In this document: piece by piece, positions 6,558 to 14,116 of the stretch | Numbering within the stretch: the first letter of the stretch is position 1 | How the letters are laid out: every line of letters starts with the position of its first letter | NCBI GenBank assembly: GCA_023139255.1 | Contig: JAGLNY010000080.1 | Location: forward strand, 1-15,007 | Source of the DNA: Spirochaetales bacterium | GTDB lineage: Bacteria > Spirochaetota > Spirochaetia > JABMQR01 | DNA: 15,007 bases | Reading direction: 5' to 3' | The notes under the pieces: model-generated | The model's input: the letters and a program-made list of their open reading frames with translations, nothing else | The model's database searches: none | What the model was told of the DNA's origin: nothing | Made by a program: the position numbers and the translations under genes

Positions 6558-6599
6558 ATCAACGTGGAAGGTTGATTCTTTCTAAGAATGCGCTATTAT
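6558..6599 (+). promoter_or_regulatory. Candidate promoter-operator of the GH2 operon
   Basis: TTGATT (6572-6577), a 16-base spacer and TATTAT (6594-6599) form a plausible sigma70-type promoter for the rightward operon. A perfect inverted repeat, ATTCTT-TCT-AAGAAT (6575-6589), sits between the two boxes. A second, ATCAAC-GTGGAAG-GTTGAT (6558-6576), overlaps the -35. Both are well placed for repression by the divergent GntR/LacI-type protein. The predicted start near 6606 leaves a leader of about 200 bases before the GH2 start codon. Confidence 0.4.
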
Positions 6600-6638
6600 T
6601 GTTTTAGTGTATGGATAGATTGTATTGAGGAATGATTA

Positions 6639-6770
6639 ATGATATCACGAGACTGGCAGATAAACAATCCTGGGTAGATATTGATGGTATTGATCGAAAA
6701 TTTGCATGGTCATGCCCTTAAGAAGACTGCGGCTATGTGTAAGGCGTTCAGGGAATATGAAGGGTTATAA
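6639..6770 (+). other. Short ORF interrupted by one TAG in the GH2 leader
   Basis: An ATG at 6639, 8 bases after GAGG, opens a frame of 12 codons (MISRDWQINNPG), then TAG at 6675-6677, then 30 further codons to TAA at 6768-6770. The downstream part includes IENLHGHALKKTAAMCKAFR and looks protein-like. It could be a decayed gene fragment, a leader peptide, or chance. A different-frame 29-codon ORF (ATG 6632) overlaps it. The rest of 6600-6803 holds only the ribosome binding site AAGGA at 6791-6795 and a TATAAT at 6766-6771 without a good -35. Confidence 0.25.
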
Positions 6771-6803
6771 TGAGTATGAAGCAATGAATAAAGGATAAAA
6801 TTA

Positions 6804-9800
6804 ATGACAGAGAAACAGGACAAACAAAAGAGAGATGTTTTCGCTGATATCGCGGCTGGCGGGGCAGCGAAGAGAGATCATGAACTGGCCGAGCACCTGC
6901 CGCCGGTGTTGTCTGGGAAAATTTTACCTATAAATCCGGAACCATCCGGTAGTTTTAAGCCGATGGTAAAAATTGAGACAGCCGCGCAATTAAACAGGGA
7001 ACTGGATAAGTACCGGAAAAAATACCATAGATATCTTAAAAACCTTGCGCCGGAATTACCATCAACCCGTATCAGCAAAAAAATAAAACAGTTTGACTGG
7101 CGGATTGAAACTGACTTCGACCGTAAAGATTTCTCCGGTGTCCTTAAAGGAGATGGCAGCTGGGAGCAGGTTGATATCCCGCATTACGGCGCCCCCCTGG
7201 GAAAGGCAGTAACTTACTATCGTACCGAATTTAATTTGACATCGGAAATGATGGAAAAAAAAGCACTCTTTGTTCATTTCAAGGCGGTTGACTACAAAGC
7301 GCACGTTTTTATGAACGGTTCTTATCTTGGTTCACACGAAGGTTTTTTTGCCCCTTTTGAATTTGATTTCACAGTTCACGCAAAATCGGGGGAAAACTGC
7401 CTGGTAGTCAAAGTTGAAAATGACGCAATCTGTATGGGAAACGACTCCTGGGGAGATGACGGCGATAAATTTGAGGGTGATAAAATCTATGCCGCAACAG
7501 GATTGGGGTATGATGACCCGGATATCGGTTGGCACCATTGCCCGCCCGGAATGGGAATTTATCAGGATGTCAGTATCGAAGCCCGCGAAAAACTCTTTAT
7601 TCACGATATTTTTATCCGTCCCCTGGCAGGCTTGAAAAAAGCAGAAGCATGGATTGAAATCTGGGACGGTGACCCGGTTCGTCATGATATTTATGTATCA
7701 TTTTCAATATATGGTCAGAATTTCCAGCACACAATAGTAGAAGATTTTCCCTGTCAGATCCCGGGCCCGGCCGGGCCGGGAATAAATTATATCAGGACGG
7801 AATTTGAGATTCCGGATGCCAGGATCTGGGATTTGAGTTCACCCTGGCTTTATCAAATTCAGGTAAAACTCTATAACGATCAGGAAAAGGAACTTTTCGA
7901 TACTGCAGAACGGCAATTCGGGATGCGGACTTTTGTCCTGGACGAGAATAGCACCCCCAAAGGCCGGATGTTTTTCAATAATTCCGAAATACGATTACGC
8001 GGTGCCAATACTATGGGCCATCTGCAGCAATGTGCAGCCAAAGAGGATTGGCGGCAGTTGATTGATGATATCTTATTGGCGAAAATCTGTAACATGAATT
8101 TTCTGAGAATTACCCAAAGGCCGGTGCAGCCTGAAATTTATGAATACTGTGACCGGCTGGGGTTGATGACCCAGACCGATCTTCCTTTGTTTGGGTTCCT
8201 GCGCAGGAACCAGTTTTGCGAAGTTGTCCGGCAGACTGAAGAGATGGAAAAGCTGGTTCGTTCACATCCTTGTAGCATTATGGTTTCCCTGATTAATGAA
8301 CCTTTTGACAGAGAGTCGAAATATCATCGTCATCTGTCGCGTCCCGAGTTGGAATATTTCTTTAAAGCGGCAAACGAGGCAGTCAGGATTCAGAATCCTG
8401 ACCGGGTTATTAAAAATGTTGATGGGGATTACTGCCCCCCGACAGAAGGTCTGCCCGATAATCATTGCTATTGCGGTTGGTATAACGGCCATGGATTGGA
8501 TATTGGAAAATTACATAAGGGCTACTGGCAGAAAACCAAACCCGGCTGGATGCACGGCTGCGGTGAGTTCGGGGCTGAGGGATTGGATTTTGCCGACGTT
8601 ATGCGGAAATATTATCCGAAAAAATGGCTGCCTGAAAATGCCGGGCAGGAAAAGAGCTGGTCACCTGATATAATACCTCAGGCACAGACGGGTAAGTTTC
8701 ACTATATGTGGTTTGATACTCAGGAATCACTGGAAGATTGGGCTGATGCCAGCCAGCAGCACCAGCGATGGGCAACCCGTATGATGACTGAGGCGTTCCG
8801 GCGGGATAGCCGGATGAATACCATTGCCATTCATCTGTTTATCGACGCCTTTCCCTCCGGCTGGATGAAAACGATTATGGATGTGGGGCGTAAACCCAAG
8901 CCGGCCTATTTTACTTATCGGGATATCCTTACCCCCCTTATAGTCAGCTTGAGAACAGACAGGTATAAGTTTTTCTGCGGCGAAGATGTGAAAGTAGAGA
9001 CCTGGATTTGCAACGACCTTGTTGAAGCAGATAATGACTGCTATTTGCAATATCAGCTTGAAATGAAGAAGAATATCGTTTTTTCCGGTCGGCAGAAAGC
9101 ATCTATCCCCGTTTGTAACAGTAAGTTCCAGGGGTTTGTGAAGTTTTCCGCCCCAAAAGTTGGTAGACGCTGCCTGGCAACAGTTCGCCTGGGACTATTT
9201 GATAAAGAGGGCAAAAGCTTGCACGATACGGCTGTTACGATAGAATTATTTCCTGTCCCGCGACCGGTTACAGATGGTAAGGTAATTATTGTAGGATCAA
9301 AGCAGGGTAAAGCTGCCGAATTAGCGTTGAATCTTGATCTCAAACCCCTCTTCAATGTAAAAACGGACAGCTGTCAATTAATTTTAATTGATGATTATGC
9401 ACTATATACCAGGAGACAACAGGAAATTAACGAAGCCGTCAAAAACGGTGCAGCAGTAATCTTTGTCGAATTGCCTGAGGGTAAATATAAAATAGCCGGT
9501 AGTAATATAGAAGTAAAAACTTGCGGAATGAGTCCCTGTCATTTTGTTTCAAGGAACACAGGCCACCCTCTTGTTAAAGGGTTCAGTCCGGATGACTTTA
9601 AATTCTGGTATGACTCCCGGGCCGGTTTTGTAACGCCGCTGCTTGAAACTAATTTTACGGCTTCCGGTTTTGAGGAAATCCTTACAAGCGGTAACGGGAT
9701 ATGGATCGGGAAGTGGGGGAAAACCCTGGCCGCCGCTGAGAAGAAATACGGCAAAGGCGTATTCAGGATTTGTCAGATATCTCTTGCCGGCAGGATAACA

Positions 9801-9851
9801 ACCAACCCGACAGCAAAAATATTCGCTCGGCGATTATTGGGTTTGGATTAA
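6804..9851 (+). CDS. Glycoside hydrolase family 2 enzyme with C-terminal amidotransferase-like domain
   Basis: The 1015-residue GH2 protein probably removes a beta-linked sugar (beta-galactosidase, beta-glucuronidase and beta-mannosidase are all GH2). Order of parts: an unusual N-terminal extension (1-95, partly helical), a jelly-roll sugar-binding domain (about 96-258, ending GMGIYQDVSIEAR), an Ig-like domain (about 260-380), a TIM barrel (about 385-712), a beta domain (about 712-815), and a Rossmann-like C-terminal domain (about 823-1015) resembling the class I glutamine-amidotransferase fold without an obvious catalytic Cys. The acid/base is Glu499 in SLINEPF and the nucleophile is most likely Glu588 in HGCGEFGAEG. 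There is no signal peptide, so it is predicted cytoplasmic. AAGGA lies 8 bases before ATG 6804. It is the first gene of a four-gene operon; the next start is 15 bases downstream. Substrate specificity cannot be read from these motifs. Confidence 0.93.
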   Translation: MTEKQDKQKRDVFADIAAGGAAKRDHELAEHLPPVLSGKILPINPEPSGSFKPMVKIETAAQLNRELDKYRKKYHRYLKNLAPELPSTRISKKIKQFDWRIETDFDRKDFSGVLKGDGSWEQVDIPHYGAPLGKAVTYYRTEFNLTSEMMEKKALFVHFKAVDYKAHVFMNGSYLGSHEGFFAPFEFDFTVHAKSGENCLVVKVENDAICMGNDSWGDDGDKFEGDKIYAATGLGYDDPDIGWHHCPPGMGIYQDVSIEAREKLFIHDIFIRPLAGLKKAEAWIEIWDGDPVRHDIYVSFSIYGQNFQHTIVEDFPCQIPGPAGPGINYIRTEFEIPDARIWDLSSPWLYQIQVKLYNDQEKELFDTAERQFGMRTFVLDENSTPKGRMFFNNSEIRLRGANTMGHLQQCAAKEDWRQLIDDILLAKICNMNFLRITQRPVQPEIYEYCDRLGLMTQTDLPLFGFLRRNQFCEVVRQTEEMEKLVRSHPCSIMVSLINEPFDRESKYHRHLSRPELEYFFKAANEAVRIQNPDRVIKNVDGDYCPPTEGLPDNHCYCGWYNGHGLDIGKLHKGYWQKTKPGWMHGCGEFGAEGLDFADVMRKYYPKKWLPENAGQEKSWSPDIIPQAQTGKFHYMWFDTQESLEDWADASQQHQRWATRMMTEAFRRDSRMNTIAIHLFIDAFPSGWMKTIMDVGRKPKPAYFTYRDILTPLIVSLRTDRYKFFCGEDVKVETWICNDLVEADNDCYLQYQLEMKKNIVFSGRQKASIPVCNSKFQGFVKFSAPKVGRRCLATVRLGLFDKEGKSLHDTAVTIELFPVPRPVTDGKVIIVGSKQGKAAELALNLDLKPLFNVKTDSCQLILIDDYALYTRRQQEINEAVKNGAAVIFVELPEGKYKIAGSNIEVKTCGMSPCHFVSRNTGHPLVKGFSPDDFKFWYDSRAGFVTPLLETNFTASGFEEILTSGNGIWIGKWGKTLAAAEKKYGKGVFRICQISLAGRITTNPTAKIFARRLLGLD

Positions 9852-9866
9852 AAAAGGGGTGATTCT

Positions 9867-11930
9867 ATGAGTTCACAAAGTCCTATTACGGCATCTATGG
9901 ATTTGCGGGATATGCTGCGGCAGTATCTTATTTCCCGTTCCCTGAGATGTATGAAAAAAGCCGCAGAACGGCGGCACTGTGCCCTTGCCAGCGGAAAAAT
10001 CGACGAATATTGTAAAGCAATACGATCAGTGACCCGCAATTTTTATGGTGAACTGCCGGTAGGTAAAAACGGGGCGCCGCTAAAATCAAAAATGGTGAGC
10101 AGTTTTGAAAAAGAGGGTTACAGGATTGAAAATGTACTATTTGATTCATTCCCTGGCTGGGAGGTCAATGCCAGCGTATATGTTCCGCTTGATTATGGCC
10201 CCCCATTTCCTGCAGTAGTTGTCCCGGTTGGTCATTCCGGTAAACAATTCGGGAGCTACCAGCTCCCCTGCCAGTTCTTTGCCCGTTCAGGATACCTGGC
10301 AATTGTTTTTGATCCCCCGGGGCAGGAAGGTGAAAAACAGCCGGGCAATGACCATTTTATCGATGGGGTGCGGTGTTATCTGACGGGTGAAACCTCGAGT
10401 AAATACTTTGTTGCTGATGCGCTGCGATGCATCGATTATCTTGGGACCCGCACGGATGTAGACATGAGTTATGGAGTGGCAATGACCGGGGTTTCCGGTG
10501 GGGGGACCACAACGATACTGGCAAATCTGCTTGATGACCGGATTAGCGTAATTGGGCCATCCTGCTGTCTGACAGCCTTGTCGGATCTGGATATAACGCA
10601 GTGCTATTCAGGTTGCCCGGAGACTCATATGCGGGCACGTTATGATGACGGGATAGATGAAGTAGATCTGCTCTGCGCGGCTGCTCCCAAACCAATATTG
10701 TTAATGGCCGGGGAAAAAGATACCGTATTCCGGATAGATGATACTCGCAGTTTAGCCGGACAGGTAAAGGGTTTTTATGAAATTACCGGTGATGGGGGTA
10801 GGGGGAAATTCAAATTCTTTATTGATAAAGCAGGACACTGTTATTCCCTGAAACAGGCAAGAGCATTTGTCCGGTTTATGAATAAACATCTTCTGGGCAA
10901 GTCTGAACGCACTATGTGTGATCTGCCGGATGGTGCTTTTACGATGAATCCTGACGGGCAGCTAAGATGTTATCCCCGTACAGATGTCAATATGCGCTCA
11001 TTAACCCTGGATACTGCTGTAAAATTGAAAAAATCACGACTTTCTAATCTGGCTAATCAGGAAAAAATTACCAAAGCTGCCGCTAAAATAGCAGGTAACG
11101 GCATCGCAGGAAAAGTACCCGAAACTCAAGAAGGTGGTTTTTTCCGAATTTGGACCCATCAATGGAAGCAAATCCTTCTTAAACCCGAAGAGGGCATTGA
11201 ATTACCAGGAACAATGCTAATCGCAGATAATACCCCGGCTCCCTCAATACTTCATTTTGATGATACACATCGCAACCGGCTGTTACAGAGAAATGGTATT
11301 CTCGCTGGAAGTATCAACTTTATTAATGATTCTGTCGTGAGCCGCAATCTGCTGAGTGTTGATCTGCGCGGTTATGGAGATACAGAACCGGCGTTGTATC
11401 CGTATGAGGTTGCCGGCTGGGGCTCAGTGGATCGTTATTTGGCTTACACCGGTGCCGCGCTGGGTGATTCCCTCATGGCCATGCGAATCCGGGATGGATT
11501 ATCATCCCTGGCATATCTGCGAAGTCGTCCGGAAGTTGATAATGAGAATATTATCATTACCGGCTGTGGTCAGGCGGCAATTGCAGCATTGCATGTTGCC
11601 CTTATTGACGGAAATGTTAAAGGTATTGTCATTTGGGATTCCCTGGTTAGTTTCAAAGCATTACTGGAAACTGAAAAATACTGCTGGGGTGCCGATACAT
11701 TTGTACCGGACATTCTGCTTGATTATGATTTGCCTGATTTAATTGCGGTGTTACCGATGCCGATTTTAGTTTGTAACCTGCTTGACGGCACAGGCCGGTC
11801 ACTATCGGGAAAAACTATCGAAACTCTTAACAATATACTTGGCCGAGCTGTTTACTCCTCTTTTTCGGATGATAAGGCAATATTAAAAGCTGTTGAAGCG
11901 CTGTTTTTAGGAAAAAAGGTTGCACAATGA
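9867..11930 (+). CDS. Tandem alpha/beta-hydrolase, acetyl-xylan-esterase-like, second half degenerate
   Basis: The 687-residue protein contains two alpha/beta-hydrolase-like halves. The first (about 40-345) resembles acetyl xylan esterase and dienelactone-hydrolase relatives and keeps a full triad: Ser210 in MTGVSGGGTT, Asp285 in LMAGEKDTVF and His324 in DKAGHCYS. The second (about 420-680) repeats the layout: SVDLRGYGDTEP, a helix-rich cap, IITGCGQAAIAALHVAL, and ILVCNLLDGTGRS. In it the Ser position of GxSxG is Gly568 and no terminal GH motif is seen. The N-terminal 30 residues are helical and basic, not a signal peptide. The first half most likely removes acetyl or other ester groups from an imported oligosaccharide. 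AAGGGGTGA precedes the ATG, and the stop overlaps the next start (ATGA, 11927-11930), which implies translational coupling. A peptidase-like role for the first half is less likely but not excluded. Confidence 0.85.
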   Translation: MSSQSPITASMDLRDMLRQYLISRSLRCMKKAAERRHCALASGKIDEYCKAIRSVTRNFYGELPVGKNGAPLKSKMVSSFEKEGYRIENVLFDSFPGWEVNASVYVPLDYGPPFPAVVVPVGHSGKQFGSYQLPCQFFARSGYLAIVFDPPGQEGEKQPGNDHFIDGVRCYLTGETSSKYFVADALRCIDYLGTRTDVDMSYGVAMTGVSGGGTTTILANLLDDRISVIGPSCCLTALSDLDITQCYSGCPETHMRARYDDGIDEVDLLCAAAPKPILLMAGEKDTVFRIDDTRSLAGQVKGFYEITGDGGRGKFKFFIDKAGHCYSLKQARAFVRFMNKHLLGKSERTMCDLPDGAFTMNPDGQLRCYPRTDVNMRSLTLDTAVKLKKSRLSNLANQEKITKAAAKIAGNGIAGKVPETQEGGFFRIWTHQWKQILLKPEEGIELPGTMLIADNTPAPSILHFDDTHRNRLLQRNGILAGSINFINDSVVSRNLLSVDLRGYGDTEPALYPYEVAGWGSVDRYLAYTGAALGDSLMAMRIRDGLSSLAYLRSRPEVDNENIIITGCGQAAIAALHVALIDGNVKGIVIWDSLVSFKALLETEKYCWGADTFVPDILLDYDLPDLIAVLPMPILVCNLLDGTGRSLSGKTIETLNNILGRAVYSSFSDDKAILKAVEALFLGKKVAQ

Positions 11931-14098
11931 AGATAGAAAATAATGCCTTATTTATCGCTCCCTCGGGGAATGATAGTTGGTCGGGAACATTAGCCGAACC
12001 GAATATAAAGAGAACTGACGGTCCCTTTGCGACTTTCCAAAAAGCACAGGGGGCAATTCGTGAATTAAAAAAGATGGATGAACTGCCTGCAGACGGCGTT
12101 ACTGTGTACGTACGTGAGGGATATTATTCATTTTCAGAAACACTCAAATTGACCACGGAAGACTCGGGAGAAAAAAATGCTCCCATTACCTGGTGCTCCT
12201 ATCCTGGTGAGCGGGTAATTTTTTCAGGGGGAAAGAAAATATCTGGTTTTACGAAAATCAAGGATGCTGAGGTCTTAAAACGAATTAATAAAGCTTGCCA
12301 TGATTCAATCTTGGTTTGTGATGTGCAGGATTTGGATATATCTGATAATTTAGCATTTGATTCGGGTAAACCGCTGGCGGCGGAATTGTTTTATAACGAT
12401 GAAGCCATGACCTTGGCCCGTTACCCAAATAAGGGCTGGCTGGAAATTTCTGATGTACCGCAATTCGGGCCGGAACTCATGTATGAAGGAAATTTCCCTC
12501 ATACACGTTTTGACATTCCGGTGGGAAAACATTATGGCAGGTTTGCCTATGAAAGCGATCGGCCGGAACATTGGCAAATGACAGATGATATCTGGATGCA
12601 TGGTTATTGGTCATGGGATTGGGCGGAGAAATATGAAAGAATAGAAAAAATTGACACGGTAAAAAAAGAGGTTTATCCGGCAGTACCGTATAATAATTAT
12701 GGTTATACGAAAGGGCAGCGGTTCTATTTTCTCAATATTCTCGAAGAACTGGATTCTCCCGGTGAATATTATATAGACAGGAAAAATGGGAAGCTGTATT
12801 TTTGGCCGCCCGAACAGAGTCCCGAAGGTATTAACAAGAGGAAAGCTGCTATTTCGATTATGGAAAAACCTTTGTTTGTCCTGGAAAATACTGCGCATGT
12901 TAGTATTGAAGATATTACCTTTGAATGTTCCCGGACGACAGCAGTTAAAATCAGCGGTGGTAATAGTAATAGAATCGCCGGTTGTGTGTTTCGAAATATT
13001 GGCAACATGGCGGTGATTATTGACGGCGGTGAAAATAATGGGATTCTTAGCTGCGATATTAATGGGATTGCCGGCAGCGGGATTTCTCTGGGCGGCGGCG
13101 ACCGTAAGACTTTAGTACCGGCAAACAATTATGCTGAGAACAACCATATCCACAATTTCGGAAGAGTTTTCCGTACATACAGCCCGGCAATTAGTATGAA
13201 GGGTGTGGGCAATCGATTATCTCATAACCATATTCATGATTCGCCGCATGCCGGTGTGCTTTTTAGCGGGAATGAACACATCCTTGAATTTAACGAAATA
13301 CATGATATCGCCAAAGAAACCGGTGATGTAGGTGCCTTTTATATTGGGAGGGACTGGACTTGCCGCGGTAATAGTATTCGCTACAACTATTTCCATCATC
13401 TTTATGGTCCGGGGTTTCTTGGTGTTAACGCGGTTTATCTTGATGATTTTGCAAGCGGTACTACAATATTCGGCAACGTTTTTTACCAGGCAGGACGGGC
13501 TGCGTTCATTGGCGGGGGAAGGGATAATCTTGTTGAAAATAATATTTTTGTAGAGTGTGATCTTTCTGTCCAGGTTGATGCCCGCGGCTTAAGCTGGGCA
13601 AAGTTCTTTTTTGATACACAAAGCAAGCTTTTTATCAATACGCTATTCGAGAGAATGGATGATATGAATTTTGATCAGTCACCGTACAGCGAGAAATATC
13701 CGGAACTGCTAACGCTTTATCATGATGATCCGGCCGTGGCGAAAAATAATAGGGTCCTTCGTAATGTCTCTTTTGGCGGAAGATTTATTGATCTGTATGA
13801 CAAACTCGATTTTACTATAGTGGAAGTAAAGGATAACCTGATTGGTGACCCGGTATTATTGAGAGAGAGCCGGGAATCTGATCAATCAAATGATTTCCAG
13901 ACATTTAACTTTGGCCATGCCGGGACTATAAAAAGAATGAAAGGGAATAAATTTCTGAAAGAAAATCCTGGTTTTGAGGATGTTGCAGAAAAAAGATTTC
14001 AATTAAGTAATGATTCTCCGGCCTATGAACTCGGGTTCCAAAGAATACCGATTGAGAAAATCGGATTGTATAGCGATGAGCACAGAAAACAACTTTAA
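11927..14098 (+). CDS. Right-handed parallel beta-helix protein, GH141-like
   Basis: The 723-residue protein opens with the marker ALFIAPSGNDSWSGT and PFATFQKAQGAIRELKKM, then VTVYVREGYY, TTEDSGEKNAPITWCSYPGE and VIFSGGKKISGF. This opening is characteristic of large secreted or intracellular beta-helix enzymes, including GH141 (known activities: alpha-L-fucosidase on pectic rhamnogalacturonan II, and xylanase). The central part (about 330-600) contains many short parallel beta-helix turns such as NHIHNF, NHIHDS, NEIHDI and NYFHHL. Conserved-looking acidic sites are Asp467 in ETGDVGAFYIGRDWT and Asp506/Asp507 in VYLDDFASG. No signal peptide is seen. The start overlaps the preceding stop by four bases. 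A GH29 fucosidase in the same locus makes a fucose-related substrate attractive, but family membership is from motif memory. A polysaccharide lyase or other beta-helix hydrolase is the alternative. Confidence 0.82.
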   Translation: MKIENNALFIAPSGNDSWSGTLAEPNIKRTDGPFATFQKAQGAIRELKKMDELPADGVTVYVREGYYSFSETLKLTTEDSGEKNAPITWCSYPGERVIFSGGKKISGFTKIKDAEVLKRINKACHDSILVCDVQDLDISDNLAFDSGKPLAAELFYNDEAMTLARYPNKGWLEISDVPQFGPELMYEGNFPHTRFDIPVGKHYGRFAYESDRPEHWQMTDDIWMHGYWSWDWAEKYERIEKIDTVKKEVYPAVPYNNYGYTKGQRFYFLNILEELDSPGEYYIDRKNGKLYFWPPEQSPEGINKRKAAISIMEKPLFVLENTAHVSIEDITFECSRTTAVKISGGNSNRIAGCVFRNIGNMAVIIDGGENNGILSCDINGIAGSGISLGGGDRKTLVPANNYAENNHIHNFGRVFRTYSPAISMKGVGNRLSHNHIHDSPHAGVLFSGNEHILEFNEIHDIAKETGDVGAFYIGRDWTCRGNSIRYNYFHHLYGPGFLGVNAVYLDDFASGTTIFGNVFYQAGRAAFIGGGRDNLVENNIFVECDLSVQVDARGLSWAKFFFDTQSKLFINTLFERMDDMNFDQSPYSEKYPELLTLYHDDPAVAKNNRVLRNVSFGGRFIDLYDKLDFTIVEVKDNLIGDPVLLRESRESDQSNDFQTFNFGHAGTIKRMKGNKFLKENPGFEDVAEKRFQLSNDSPAYELGFQRIPIEKIGLYSDEHRKQL

Positions 14099-14116
14099 AA
14101 GAGGGGAGTATAAAAT

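Noticed and set aside
7770..7791. GC-rich self-complementary stretch of C and G blocks
   Set aside because: It encodes PGPAGPG in the GH2 linker between beta domains; most likely a coding effect.
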